Shown here one piece after another: positions 45,842 to 58,360 of a stretch of DNA of 64,000 nucleotides. The notes under the pieces were generated by a model. That model worked only from the letters and a program-made list of their open reading frames with translations, did not search any database and had not been told where the DNA came from. Location of the stretch: assembly GCA_020205615.1 (NCBI GenBank), contig JAINUW010000599.1, positions 1 through 64,000 of the forward strand, given 5' to 3'. Every line of letters starts with the position of its first letter. Within the stretch, counting starts at the first letter, position 1. This DNA is from Panax quinquefolius. Lineage: Eukaryota > Streptophyta > Magnoliopsida > Apiales > Araliaceae. Both the position numbers and the translations under genes were made by a program.

Positions 45842-48442
45842 TGTAAGACCCCAACTTATTATTAATGAAATTTAATTTTCTCTATTTATTATTTTGAAAT
45901 AGTAAGGGTTGATTTGATTAATGTGGATAATTAAGGGTAAAATACGCAAATACTTCAAAATAAGCAAGTGGTTATAAAATATTCATTGTTGTCGGGGAAT
46001 ATTCGTTGGTGGTCGTGGAATATTAAATCTTTGTCGGGGAATATTAAATCGACAACCAGTATGACCATATATGGGCCCCATATGTGGAAAGCGATTGGAT
46101 GAAGAAAAGCGACAAATATAAGTTGGTTAAAAATAATGGCGTAGTTATTCTGAATTAAGACATTGGAATACCGGTGGTTAAAAATCTGATGTCTGGCGTG
46201 GTTGCGAGAGCACTGCGGTATTGCGTATTGTTGAATTATTGATCCTTACGTAAAGGCACTACTCAATAATTTTCACGATGAATTCTTTATTTGATATTTT
46301 ATTTTATTGATTGATAATTCTTTGCGTTGAAATTTTATATTATTGTTGTTCGATAATTGTCAACTTTGCATTATCTCCATTATCGGATCAATAATTCATA
46401 TTATTTGAATAATATTATTAGATAGCATTATTGGCAATGTCTAGAAAGTTACATCGAGGAGAGGTTTGGTCACCTAATTGCGGCGCCCGATGAAGAAATC
46501 CTTATCGAAAGCCCCTCTTTCACAGGAGCGGCACTGGTTGTCATAATTGTGATTACGTAATATTATTTGTGAATAATTAATTATTGATTCATATGATAAA
46601 GAAATATTTATTTTATGTGGATATAAATGATGGATTTATTTATGTGGTTATAAATGAAGAAATTAATGTTGAGGTGTTTTATCGGTATTTTATCGGATTG
46701 GAGGTATTAAAAATCAAATCGGGGTTTTGAGATATATTCTTGGGGTTATAATTTTTAATCAAATAGTTGGATTGTGGTAATTTTTGGGTATGTTATACAT
46801 ACATAAGTTGAGTATATGTCCATAAATTTTGAAGCAGATTAAAATGCACGAATGATTTGTTATGAATTTTAAAGAGTGTCTCGATTAGGAAATTAGGTTT
46901 ATAATTGATTTTGGTAGAAAATTCTAGAATTGAGTGGGCCCCACTTGTGGTTGGTGAAGAAATGTGCTGAATTTTATTTCAAATGTGGTGGGTGGCAATA
47001 GTAGCGAGTAAAGCCATCGAAGTGGCATCGAAAATCCTTGCTTGGAGCTAACATTTTTCTATAAATAGAGGACTAAGTTAGAATTGAAAATCACACGAAA
47101 CATAAGCTTTCTCTCTTCTCTTCTCTATATTATTGGCGTATTTTGTGAGTATTTAGATACTTTGAGAGTTCTTTATTCGATTACAAGTTTCATTTGACAT
47201 CACTTACGACCTTTCATTAGAAATCTTGATTCTTTGAGGTAAGGAATGTTATTTTCTTCTTAAATGATATTATTTCTTGATATCATTATCTTTGAAATAT
47301 TAGTTGGAACTTTTATCAAATTTGGAACTTTTTCATGTATCGGGGTTCTTATTCATGAGTTCTTATTCACGAGTTACTATTCATGAGTTACTATTCACGA
47401 GAGTTCTTATTCACGAGTACTATTCATGTAAGCGTAAAGATGTTTTTTGTGGAATTTCTATCTTTTGGTGTTTGAGAGTTACTTATTCATGTATCGGCAC
47501 TTTATTCACGATATCTGCACTATTATTCATAGAAAATAAAATTTCTTCTTTTTTGTCCAAAATATCTATACGGATACTAGCTTTGATTGTATCCATGTTT
47601 TGATCATTCTTGAATTTTACACCACTGCGATTATTTTTGAGGTATTTTTGAACATGGATAAAACAAAATACGAATCCTTAATCCTTAATCCTTGTCATTT
47701 TGTTTCACTGGATTCGTTTCTTTAAAAAAATATTTTTCATCATCCTCGGTCTTAAATGATGATATTATTGAATATCTTTGGCATGTAGTGCAAAGATGAA
47801 TGATTTCGAAGAATATCTTTGGTAGTAGTGTAAAGATGAGCAGTGTTTAAATGAACATGACCGGTGATGAATATCTTTTTTGGCTGTAGTGCAAAGATGA
47901 ATATTTGATTCGGATGTTTATGGATTGATGTTACGGGGATAAAAGATGAGCGATGAACTTTTAAATTCATACATAGAAGATAGTAGTTTGCATTCTCTAC
48001 TTAACTCTTCTAATGAATTATTACTTCCATTGCGAATATTGATTTAAAATTTGTTGTCTATTGTATTCTATTAAATTTTTCCTGTTGAAGACTAACGGTA
48101 ATTTGTTGTATATTATCTTAGTCATAATATTCTTTCTTGAGCTAGTTGAGCTCACCCTTTTCCTTTTGTTCCATTTTTCTCGGGAGGCGAGAATATAGCG
48201 ATGCAGTCGAGGGGTATGGAATGAAGGTTTTAGAAAGGATTGTTTAGTAGTCCTCACCATTTTTGTAAAATAATGTATCGATAAATGTGATGAGGATTTA
48301 TTTGAGTATAGATATTATGCAGAAGATAATATTTGTATTCAAACTCATGATTTCTTGTTGTAATAATAAAGTTGTAGTTGTTTACGTACCATGTATTGAC
48401 AACTTAGAATAGGTGATGTATACCTATTTTGGGGGTAAATCA
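45842..48442 (+). repeat. 5' LTR of element C
   Basis: Begins TGTAAGACCCC, with TATA box TATAAATAG at 47,060-47,068. A 16-17-bp tandem array of TTCTTATTCA(T/C)GAG units lies at 47,346-47,428. Three copies of GAATATCTTTGG...TAGTG.AAAGATGA lie at about 47,769-47,900. The end near 48,442 is blurred (GGGGTAAATCA where the other LTR has GGGGTCGTCACA). Confidence 0.88.
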
Positions 48443-48446
48443 TGGT

Positions 48447-48457
48447 TGGTATCGAGC
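48447..48457 (+). promoter_or_regulatory. Primer-binding site of element C
   Basis: TGGTATCGAGC, one base short of the initiator-methionine tRNA consensus TGGTATCAGAGC (A lost from CAG), immediately downstream of the LTR. Confidence 0.75.
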
Positions 48458-48649
48458 TTAGGGATATGATCTCTGGCGGAGATCGGGGAATAGAACTAGG
48501 AGGAGAGAGGCAGAGTTAATCCTTCGCTAGTGTGTCCTACCTAAGCTTATTTGTTAGTTGGTAGGTATATAGGGATATTATGTGATATATTGATTTCCTT
48601 AATTAACCCTTGTTTTATGGCGGTATGTTGAGAATGTAATTGAGAATAT

Positions 48650-49700
48650 TAACAATGGAAATGAGGCCAGTGGAGGCGCTTTGTACTCACCAGCGAGGAG
48701 AGCGTGCAGCAGTGGCAATGTTCCTCTTGTGAACAACACCATTGAAGCGAGATGATGAGCGAGGGGATGTTTAGAAGTTTTTGCGGTTCATGCAAAATCA
48801 GACGAGGAGACTCGTGTTCAAAATCTGAGGAGGAAATGATAGCAATTCACGGGTTGTCACAACCAAGCAGATTCAAAAGTTGGGACCACGAAATTAAAGG
48901 AAAGCAGATCCGATCATGGCGGAAACATGGGTCAAGCAAATTACCAAGATATTCGATGTCTTGGGATGCGGAGAACGAAGGTTCCATTCGCCACTTTATG
49001 TTAAAGTGGCGGCGGACTCTTGGTGGGAGTGCGTGAAGCGTACCCATCCGGTACTTTTCGGCATGTCTTGGGAGCGTTTGAAACTATTTAATGACAAATA
49101 CTTTCACGAAAGTGTTCGTCATATGAAGGAAGTAGAGTTTATTAGATTGGAGCGAGAACAACATGGCGGTGTCTCGATGCGAGGCAAAGTTTGCGAGTTA
49201 TCGAGTTTGCACCTCATTTGGTGGAGAATGAGGAGCGTATGACGCGGATTTTCTTAGAGGTTTGAAACCCGGCATACGTCGATATCTCATTTCTCATAAA
49301 TTTTCTCTCTACTCGGATGTTGTAAATGAGGCTCAATTATTAGGCGAGATACTTGAAGTACAGTCAATTTGAGGACCCCTGACGAGGATCGTACCGAGAG
49401 ATAGCGATCAGCAGGATAATGATAACCGGCGGAGAAAAGCAGACGGACAAAAATGGTTACCACTCTGGTGGTAATCATGGTCATGAAAACGAAGAAGCGA
49501 GTCGGGAGGAGATTTTAAAAAGAGGAGATTTAACAAACGACCTATGTAAAGGCGGCAGTCTGCGTGACAAGCTGGTTCTAAGGAGGAGAAACGACCACGG
49601 TCATATGTTATAAATGCGGGAAGAGGACATATCGGTCAAAGCATGTCCCTGCAGTTCAAGGTATGCTATAATTGTGGAAAGGAAGGACATATCGCTCGAG
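48650..49700 (+). pseudogene. Element C gag
   Basis: Frame-hopping matches to the Tekay gag of element E: AETWVKQITKIFDVLGC (48,916-48,970), SWERLKLFNDKYFHESVRHM (49,070-49,130), EVEFIRLEREQ. A zinc knuckle CYNCGKEGHIARDYA at about 49,660-49,710 has its last Cys replaced. There are several frameshifts. Gag forms the particle. Confidence 0.8.
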
Positions 49701-49819
49701 ATTATGCAGTAGCGAAACCTAGTTTAGTGGGGACGGTGACTCAAAAAATATCCCGAGAAAAGTCAAAGTCAGCGATTGCGGGAAGAAGCGTTTGTTGTGG
49801 TAGTCATAATCAAGGAACC

Positions 49820-50350
49820 CAAGCGAGGTGATCACGGGTAAGCTATTTATAAATTCTTGCGAAGTTTATACCTTACTTGATCTAAGGTGCTACCCATTCA
49901 TTTATCTCTCTGCGTGTGCTCAGCGTTTAAACTTGACTCAGGAGAAATTAGACTTTGACCTATCTGTGGAAACTCCGTTAGGAGAAACTTTCATCACATC
50001 CATTGTTTATAAATCTTGTTTGATTCAAGTTGGCACCATTACCTTACATTGACCTTATCTCTTTAAAGATACTTGCTTTTGATGTGATTTTAGGGATTGA
50101 TTGGTTAACTACTCATCATGCCAAAATTGATTGTTTTCGTAAGGTTGTTAGTTTTCATATTCCTAACCAACTGTTATGCAATTCAAGCAACTAAACCATT
50201 AAAATCAATCTTTGTCATATCTAATCATAAAGCTATTCGTTTATTGAAAAGCGGATGTCAAGCTTTCTTAGCCCATGTTATGGATTTGAATAAAGACACG
50301 TCAAATTTGAATAATATTCTGTTGTTATTGACTTTCACGGCGTATTTCTG
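49820..50350 (+). pseudogene. Element C protease region
   Basis: LFINSCEVYTLLDLRCYPFI stands where active family members have an aspartic-protease D-S-G motif, so the active site is gone. SACAQRLNLTQEKLDFDL and VETPLGETFITSIVYKSCLI match element E closely. A frameshift lies near 50,050. Confidence 0.75.
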
Positions 50351-50559
50351 AAGAACTTCCGGTCTACCCCGAGCGAGAAGTTGAATTCTTTATTGATCTT
50401 GAACACTGGTACAAAGCCCATTTCTAAAACCCCATATCGAATGGCTCTATTGAACTTCAGAGTTAAAGGTCCAACTACTGAGAATTGTTGGACATCGGTT
50501 TCATTCGTCTAGTACATCTCCTTTGGGTGCTCTCTGTTTTATTTGTAAAGAAGAAAAAG

Positions 50560-51660
50560 CGGGAGTATGCGACTTTTGTATTGACTATCGGGAATTGAAC
50601 CATGTCACCATCAAGAATAGGTATCCTCTACCTCGTATTGATGACTTGTTTGACCGATTTGCAAAGGGCACAATTCTTTTCAAAAATCGATCTTAGATTA
50701 CGGATATCATCGGTGAAGATTAAGGCGAGGATATTCAAAAGCGCCTTGAGAACTCGGTATGGGCATTATGAATTCTTAGTCATGTCTTTCGGACTAACTA
50801 ATGCTCCTGGCTTTCATGGATATGATGAACCAAGTATTCAAGGAATATTTGGATCGATTCGTTGTTGTCTTTATTGATGACATCCTTATATATTCCAAAA
50901 GTCGTGAAGATCATGAGCACCATTTGAAATTTGGTACTCAAAGGCTTCGTGAAAACAAACTATATGCCAAATTGAAGAAATGCGAGTTACGGCGAGGAAG
51001 TAGCATTCCTTGGGCGCGTGGTGTCAAACATGGAGTATCTATTGATCCGTGAAGATTGAAGCAATCTACAAAGTTAGAACAAGCAAAAGTCGATTGGTGA
51101 AAGTGCGTAGCTTTTGGGCTTAATTTGGTTATTATCGGAGATTCGTGGAAGGGTTTTCTCGAATCGCTACTTCATTAACTTCGGCTAACTTTCGGAAGGA
51201 TACAAAATTCGTTTGGAGTGAAGAATCGAGAAGAGTTTCCAAGAGCTTAAGAGGAGACTTATTTCGGCTTTTGTTCTAACAATACCATCTGGTTCGGATG
51301 GATTTGTTATCTACAACGATGCTTGGGCAAAGGGTTAGGATGTGTTCTCATGCAGCGTGGGAAAGTCATGCTTTATGCCTCATGACAACTTAAAGAGTAT
51401 GAGAGGAATTATCCTACTCATGATCTAGAGTTAGCGGCCCGATCGTTTTCGCGCTAAAGATATGGAGGCACTATCTATATGGGGAGAAAGTGGAGATATA
51501 TTAGGACCATAAAAGCCTTAAATATTTCTTCACTCAAAAAGAACTCAACATGCGGCGTAACGTTGGCTCGAACTATTGAAAGACTACGACCACACTATTT
51601 GATACCATCACGGAAAAGCGAGCGTGGTAGGCGACGCGTTGAGTAGAGAAGATCATATGC
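50560..51660 (+). pseudogene. Element C reverse transcriptase and RNase H
   Basis: RT pieces: [18 protein letters not shown] sequence at about 50,578-50,615, [17 protein letters not shown] (50,760-50,810), [20 protein letters not shown] (50,858-50,915) with catalytic IDD, and KLRENKLYAKLKKCE-type sequence. RNase H remains run 51,290-51,660 by comparison with element E (60,000-60,360). There are many one- and two-base indels. Confidence 0.8.
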
Positions 51661-51889
51661 GGGGAGCGAGTGCGATGATGTCAAGTATATCGCATAGAGT
51701 CAACTTTAATAGAAAAAGTTAAGGTTGCTCAAGCCAGCCAGGCCGGAGGTGATCGTATGAAGAAGAAAGTACAAGAAGGAGCTATTAGGGCGAGAATTGA
51801 TGAAGAAGGAATACTTGAGTCCACTCTAGACTTTGTGTTCCTAACGACTACGATTTGAAGTACAAGATTATGATGGAGGCACACAATAC

Positions 51890-52880
51890 CACCATTTGCA
51901 ATCCATCACGGAAGTACTAAAATGTATCGTGATCTTGACATACATTTTGGTGGAACAATATGAAGAGAGAGATTGCAAAGTTTATCTCGATGTGTTTAAC
52001 TTGTCAGCGTGTAAAGGAAGAGCATCTAGTACCTAAGGTCCGTTGCAACCACTTGAGATTCGGAATGGAAGTGGGAACACATTACCATGGATTTAGATTC
52101 ACGGGTCTTCCTCACGGTTTCTCAAGGCATCAATGCTATTTGGGTTATTGTTGATAGATTAACCAAGTCTGCTCATTTCTTGCCGATCACGGAGACTTAT
52201 TCCTTGAGCGTCTTGCTAGTATATGCGTAAATGAGATTGTGAGGTTGCATGGCATGCACTGTATCCATAGTTTGGATCGTGACCCAAGATTCACTTCAAG
52301 ATTTTGGGTTAGCTTGCAAAAAGCTATAGAGCGCAGTTTGCGATTTAGTTGGCATACCATCCCCAAGCAGACGGACAATCGAGAGAGGACTATTCAAACT
52401 CTTGAAGATTTATTAAGACTCGTGTCCTAGACTTCAAAGGCGGTTGGGATAAGTATTTACCATTGGTAGAATTCTCCTACAACAACGATTATCGAGCAAG
52501 TATAGGTGTAGCTCCATTTGAAGCATTATATGGGCCGAAAATGTCGTTATCGATATGTTGGGATGAGGTGGGTGAAGCAACATTGTTGGGACCCGAGAGT
52601 GAAATACGATATGACTACCGAAAAGATCCAAATGATTCGACAAGCGTATACAAAGCGGCACAAGATCGACAAAAGAGTTATGCGGATCTTCATCGAAAGG
52701 GACGTGGAATTTAGTGTAGGGATCATGTATTATTACGAGTTGCTCCATGGAAGGAGTTACAAGATTTGGGAAGAGAGGAAAGCTCAATCCACGATTTATT
52801 GGTCCATTTCAAATTCTTGACCGAAGTAGGAAATGTAGCCTATAGACTTGTGTTACCTCCAAGTATGTCTCGTGTTCCTG
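51890..52880 (+). pseudogene. Element C integrase
   Basis: MKREIAKFISMCLTCQRVKE (zinc-domain end) at 51,960, IVDRLTKSAHFLPI-type sequence at 52,150-52,190, and HSLDRDPRFTSRFWVSLQKA at 52,265-52,330 (catalytic D of SDRDPRF). The LVEFSYNNDYRASIGVAPFE block lies at 52,460-52,520. The chromovirus tail VPDVFHISYRKYVK is at 52,870-52,910. Frames change repeatedly. Confidence 0.8.
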
Positions 52881-52969
52881 ATGTGTTTCACATATCATAC
52901 CGTAAATATGTGAAAGACCGAACCACGTTATAGAGTTAGAACCAGGACGAGATAGTAGAAGACCTAACG

Positions 52970-53160
52970 TATGAGGAGGTACTGTCAAGATTTTGGATAG
53001 GAAGGAGCATGTCTCTACAGCATGAAAGGTCATACCACAAGTTAAAGTTTTGTGGAGGAATCATGCTATAGAGAAATGACACGGGAATTGGAAAGCGGAA
53101 ATGAAAGCGAGGTATCCTCATCTTTTGAAACACACAGTATCGTCGTCAATTTCGAGGACG
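52970..53160 (+). pseudogene. Element C chromodomain
   Basis: VKILDRKEHV, then after a stop KVIPQVKVLWRNHAIEK, and EMKARYPHL: the C-terminal chromodomain of Tekay-like chromoviruses, thought to steer integration to heterochromatin marks. Interrupted by stops. Confidence 0.75.
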
Positions 53161-53182
53161 AAATTTCATAAGGAGGGGAGGT

Positions 53183-55773
53183 TGTAAGACCCCAACTTAT
53201 TATTAATGAAATTTAATTTTCTCTATTTATTATTTTGAAATAGTAAGGGTTGATTTGATTAATGTGGATAGTTAAGGGTAAAATCATAAATACTTCAAAA
53301 TAAGCAAGTGGTTATAAAATATTCATTGTTGTCGGGGAATATTCGTTTGGTGGTCGTGGAATATTAAATCTTTGTCGGGGAATATTAAATGCGACAGTAT
53401 GACCATATGTGGGCCCCATAAGAAAGCGATTAGATGAAGAAAAGCGAAAAATATAAGTTGGTTAAAAATAATGGCGTAGTTATTACGAATTAAAGGCATG
53501 TTGGAATACCGGTGGTTAAAATCTGATGTCTGGCGTGGTTGCCGCGATAGCTGCGGTATTGCGCGATATTGTTGAATTATTGATCCTTACGTGAAGGCAC
53601 TTTACTCAATAATTTTCACGATAATTCTTATTCGATATTTTATTTTATTGATTGATAATTCTTTGCGTTGATATTTTATATTATTGTTGTTCAATAATTG
53701 TCTTTGCACATTATCTCCATTATCGGATCAATAATTCATATTATTTGAATAATATTATTAGATAGCATTATTGGCAATGTCTAGAAAGTTACATCGAGGA
53801 GAGGTTTGGTCACCTAATTGCGGCATGATGAGGAGAAATCCTTATCGGAAAGCCCCTCTTTCACAGGAGCGGCTGGTTGTCATCATAATTGTGATTACGT
53901 AATATTATTTGTGAATAATTAATTATTGATTCATATGATAAAGAAATATTTATTTTATGTGGATATAAATGATGGATTTATTTATGTGGTTATAAAATGA
54001 AGAAATTAATGTTGAGGTGTTTTATCGGTATTTTATCGGATTGGAGGTATTAAAAATCAAATCGGGGTTTTAAGATATATTAAGGGGTTATAATTTTTAA
54101 TCCAAATAGTTGGATTGTGGTAATTTTGGGTATGTTATACATACATAAGTTGAGTATATGTCCACAAATTTTGAACCGTTAAAAATGTACGAATGATTTG
54201 TTATGAATTTTAAGAGGTGTCGATTAGGAAATTAGGTTTATAATTGATTTTGGTGGAAAATTCTAGAATTGAGTGGGCCCCACTTGTGGTTGGTGAAGAA
54301 ATGTGCTGAATTTTATTTCAAATGTGGTGGGTGGCAATAGTAGCGAGTAAAGCCATCGGTGCAGTCAAGTCTGCTTGGCGGGCTAACATTTTCTATAAAT
54401 AGAGGACTAAGTTAGAATTGAAAATCACACGAAACATAAGCTTTCTCTCTTTCTCTCTCTATATTATTGGCGTATTTTGTGAGTATTTAGATACTTTGAG
54501 AGTTCTTCATTGAGTACAAGTTTCATTCAAAGACATCACTTGACCTTTCATTAGAAATCTTGATTCTTTGAGGTAAGGAATGTTATTTTCTTCTTAAATG
54601 ATATTATTTCTTCAATATCATTATCTTTGAAATATTGGTTGGAACTTTTTATCAAATTTGGAACTTTTTTTCATGTCGGGGGTTACTATTCATGAGTTAC
54701 TATTCACGAGTTACTATTCATGAGTTACTATTCACGAGTTCTTATTCGAGTACTATTCATGAAGCGTAAAGATGTTTTTTGTGGAATTTCTATCTTTTGG
54801 TGTCGAGATTCTTATTCATGTATACGGCACTTTATTCACGATATCTGACACTATTCATAGAAAAATAAAATTTCTTCTTTTTGTCCAAAATATCTATTAC
54901 GGATACTAGCTTTGATTGTATCCATGTTTTGATCATTCTTGAATTTTACACCACTGCGATTATTTTTGAGGTATTTTTGAACATGGATAAAAAACAAAAG
55001 TACGAATTCTTAATCCTTAATCCTTGTCATTTTGTTTCCTTTGGATTCGTTTCTTTAAAAAAATATTTTCATCATCCTCGGTCTTAAATGATGATATTAT
55101 TGAATATCTTTGGCTGTAGTGCAAAGATGAATGATTTCTGAAGAATATCTTTGGTAGTAGTGCAAAGATGAGCAGTGTTTAAATGAACATGACCAATGAT
55201 GAATATCTTTGGCTGTAGTGCAAAGATGAATATTTGATTCAGGATGTTTATGGATTGATGTTACAAGGATAAAAGATGAGCGATGAACTTTTAAATTCAT
55301 ACATAGAAGATAGTAGTTTGCATTCTCTACTTAACTCTTCTAATGAATTATTACTTCATTGCGAATATTGATTTAAAATTTGTTGTCTATTGTATTCTAT
55401 TAAATTTTTCCTGTTGAAGACTAACGGTAATTTGTTGTATATTATCTTAGTCATAATATTCTTTCTTGAGCTAGTTGAGCTCACCCTTTTCCTTTTGTTC
55501 CATTTTTCTCGGGGAGGCGAGAATATAAGCGAGTACTGAGTGGGGTATGGAATGAAGGTTTTAGAAAGGATTGTTTAGTAGTCCTCACCATTTTTGTAAA
55601 ATAATGTATCAATAAATGTGATGAGGATTTATTTGAGTATAGATATTGTACAGAAGATAATATTTGTATTCAAACTCATAGTTTCTTGTTGTAATAATAA
55701 AGTTGTAGTTGTTTCTGTACCATGTATTGACAACTCAGAATAGGTGATGTATACCTATTTTGGGGTCGTCACA
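53183..55773 (+). repeat. 3' LTR of element C (2,591 bp)
   Basis: Near copy of 45,842-48,442, preceded by the polypurine run AAGGAGGGGAGG (53,170-53,181). TATA box TATAAATAG at 54,394-54,402, tandem TTACTATTCA(T/C)GAG units at about 54,682-54,760. It ends GTCACA at 55,773, followed by TTACC. Differences from the 5' LTR are mainly short indels. Confidence 0.9.
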
Positions 55774-55778
55774 TTACC

Positions 55779-56530
55779 TGTTAGGCTTATGACGGATTTT
55801 TGGGTTGAACGATGATTATGTAGCTTTGATATTCAGTTTAATAATCTATCTTTCAGTTTATCTATATTGATTTATGCTTGAATTTATGAATTGCTTGATC
55901 ACCAATTCTATGTGGATTTGTATGGATTTGAGATAGGAAATATAAGTCTAGACCTAATCATTATAGCATGTGTTCTTGAATTCTGTGATTCAATGGAATC
56001 TTGATGAATGTTAGGGTAGAGATATGCCTAGCATTGCACGCAATCAGATAGAGAACTTGAACTTAAACCTTCTTTGATTGTAATTCACATAGAGATATAG
56101 TGAATTAGTTAATTAAGGTGTTTAGCTTAATTCTATCTAATTTATGGATTTAAGTTAATACGATATTAGTGCATCGAGAAATGGCTAGTTCGACTTGAGT
56201 GTTCTTGATTAATAAACTGGGATAGTGCATTAAATTAAAATAAGGTGTAATAATCAGAGTGATACTTAGAGTGAAGTTGTAAGCCTAATTCTTCAATAAT
56301 TGCTAGAAATTACAGTTTTTAAGTTTGTTGATTGTTTGGTATTCTTAGTATTTTTAATATTTTTAGTTATAATTCTTAAATTGGATAGTTTAATAAAATT
56401 TGGATTAATATAAGGCTGGTAATTGTGAGGGTTAATTTCATACTAAATCTCTGTAGGAACAATACTTAACTTATTATTATATTACATGTTGACCACATGC
56501 ACTTGCGTGTGAGCGTAATTAGATTTTGAC
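55779..56530 (+). repeat. 3' LTR of element A2, second part
   Basis: Resumes after the TTACC duplication. The end of the block (TAGGAACAATACTTAACTTA, then CACATGCACTTGCGTGTGAG near 56,500) resembles the end of Athila-like LTRs. The exact right boundary, about 56,515-56,533, is uncertain. No coding sequence. Confidence 0.6.
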
Positions 56531-57146
56531 CAACAATATCCCTGGCCCGTAGTGCATGGATAATTCGTGAATGTGATACTAATGAATATCATTGGCTTGT
56601 AGTGCATGGATAATTCAGTGATGTGGATTATTTATTAAGTTGAGTCTCGATAAAATTGATAATAAACTTTTTAAATCATAAAAGATAGTAGATATCATGC
56701 TCTACTTGACTCTTCTAATAGATTGTTTGTTCCGCTGCAGTTAAACTTGTTGTTTGTTGTATTCTATCAGTTTAATACAGTTGCAGGCTAACGATAATTT
56801 ATTCTGCATTATCTTATTCATAATATTTCTTACTGGGCTAGTTGAGCTCACCCTTTGCTTTCATTGTTCTCTTCAGGAAATGAGAATATAGCTGGGACGA
56901 GTCAGGGAATGGAGTGATGGTCCAGGATGGTGGCTTTAGTAATCCTCACTATTCTATGAAATAGTGTGATAATAAATGTAATGAGGACTCTATTTGAGTT
57001 TGGATATTGTCTATGAGACAATATTCGTGTAAAAACTCTCAGCTACGCTTTTGTTGTATTGTATAGATGAAGTTTGTATTTAAATTATGTACCATATATT
57101 TGGCAACCCAAGACGGGTGATGTATACCTATTTTGGGGGTGTCACA
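56531..57146 (+). repeat. 5' LTR of element E, 3' part only
   Basis: It aligns to the last 600-700 bp of element C's LTR: repeated ATATC.(T/C)TGG...GTAGTGCA, then GCTAGTTGAGCTCACCCTTT, GGTGATGTATACCTATTTTG, ending GTCACA at 57,146. Confidence 0.8.
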
Positions 57147-57148
57147 GT

Positions 57149-57160
57149 TGGTATCAAAGC
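57149..57160 (+). promoter_or_regulatory. Primer-binding site of element E
   Basis: TGGTATCAAAGC two bases after the LTR end GTCACA; initiator-methionine tRNA type with one mismatch. Confidence 0.85.
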
Positions 57161-57333
57161 TTAGGGATATGATCCCTGGCTGAGATTTGAGACTAGAACT
57201 AGGAGGGGAGAGACGGGTAAATCATTCGCTAGTATGACCTACCTAAGCTTATTTGTTATTTAATTGGTCGGTTAAAGTATAGGGATAATATGTGGCATGT
57301 CAATTAACCCTTGTTTTGTGGCAGTGTTTGAAA

Positions 57334-58360
57334 ATGGCATCTGAAAATGTCGAGTTAAGCAATGGAGCACATGAGACCGTTGAGTCACCAACGATCAATA
57401 ACCAGGATAACATGCATCAGGAAGGTAATAATCCTCAGGTAAACAACAACACCGATCAAATGATGAATGATTGGATGTTCAGAGGCTTTATGCAATTCAT
57501 GCAACATCAGGCGAGAGAGACTCGTGTCCAAAATACAGGTGGAAACACTGGCAAATCATGGATGGTCACCGCTAAGTAGTTCAAGGAATTGGGACCACCG
57601 GAGTTTTTGGGAAAGCCATAACCCCTTAAGGCGGAGACGTGGATAAAGTAGATCACCAAGATATTTGATGTCTTGGGATGCTCTGAGGAGCAAAAGGTTC
57701 CCTTTGCCACCTTCATGCTGTGAGGAGAGGTAGATTACTGGTGGGAATCTGTAAAGCGTACTCAACCTGCCGCACTAAAGATGTCTTGGGAGAAGTTCTA
57801 AGAAGTGTTCAACGACAAGTACTTTCCCGAAAGTATTCATCACATGAAGGAGGTAGAATTTATCAAGCTGGAACAAAACAATATGACCGTGTTGCAGTAC
57901 GAGACTAAGTTTGCCGAGTTATCTCGGTTTTCATCCCATTTAGTTGATAATGAGGAGAGAATGACGTGAATGTTTCTGCGAGGTTTGAACCCCAAAATAC
58001 GTCAATACCTCATTTCTCACAAACTGTGTTTGTATTCAGATGTTGTAAATAGGGCTCAGTTATTGGAATGCGATAATGAGTTAACCCAACCAAGAGAAAG
58101 CAACCGGCAAAACAATAATACCAGTGGTAGCAGTCATCAAAGCGATGACAACAAATGTGGATGGAATCAACATACCAGAAATGGTAACCACTTCGGTGGT
58201 AATTATGGCCAAGATAATAAAAGTGGAAATTTTAAGAAGAGAAGGTTCAATAATGATGGAAAGACAACAGCACCAGCAACCGTTTCTAAGGAAGGAGAAT
58301 GACCACCGATCGTGTGCTTCAAATGCGGAGGGGGGCACATCAGTCCAAACTGCACGATAT
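57334..58360 (+). pseudogene. Element E gag
   Basis: Starts MASENVELSNGAHETVESPT at 57,334 and runs to a TAG (from CAG) near 57,577. It continues ITKIFDVLGCSEEQKVPFAT, SWEKF.EVFNDKYFPESIHH, ETKFAELSRFSSHLVDNEER, MFLRGLNPKIRQYLISHKLC. It ends with a knuckle CFKCGGGGHISPNC near 58,318. Four or more stops or shifts are present. Confidence 0.85.

Larger units (their letters stand above)
45842..55773 (+). mobile_element. Element C: Tekay-like chromovirus (Ty3/gypsy), full length
   Basis: Two LTRs of about 2.6 kb (45,842-48,442 and 53,183-55,773) begin TGTAAGACCCC; the second ends GTCACA. The target duplication TTACC is perfect (45,837-45,841 and 55,774-55,778). A primer site follows the 5' LTR and the polypurine run AAGGAGGGGAGG precedes the 3' LTR. 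The internal part has gag, protease, reverse transcriptase, RNase H, integrase and a C-terminal chromodomain in the Tekay/Del order. Frames are badly broken, mostly by small indels. Confidence 0.92.
39525..56530 (+). mobile_element. Athila-like element A2, 5'-truncated, interrupted by element C
   Basis: It begins abruptly in the middle of reverse transcriptase right after element A's LTR. It runs through RNase H and integrase, a spacer with GC-rich hairpins, an ORF in the position of the Athila envelope-like gene, a polypurine tract, and a 3' LTR starting at 45,231 (TGATGAGTGGG). That LTR is split by element C with a TTACC target duplication and resumes at 55,779. Its right edge is near 56,530, where a Tekay-type LTR fragment begins. 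Everything 5' of the RT motif FGLCNAP is missing. Confidence 0.8.

Noticed and set aside
45842..55773. Dating the insertion of element C from LTR divergence
   Set aside because: The differences are dominated by indels that look like sequencing or consensus errors, so a substitution-based age would be unreliable.
57149..57160. tRNA-like sequence TGGTATCAAAGC as part of a tRNA gene
   Set aside because: Only the 12-base primer-binding complement is present, directly after an LTR end; no cloverleaf or promoter boxes.
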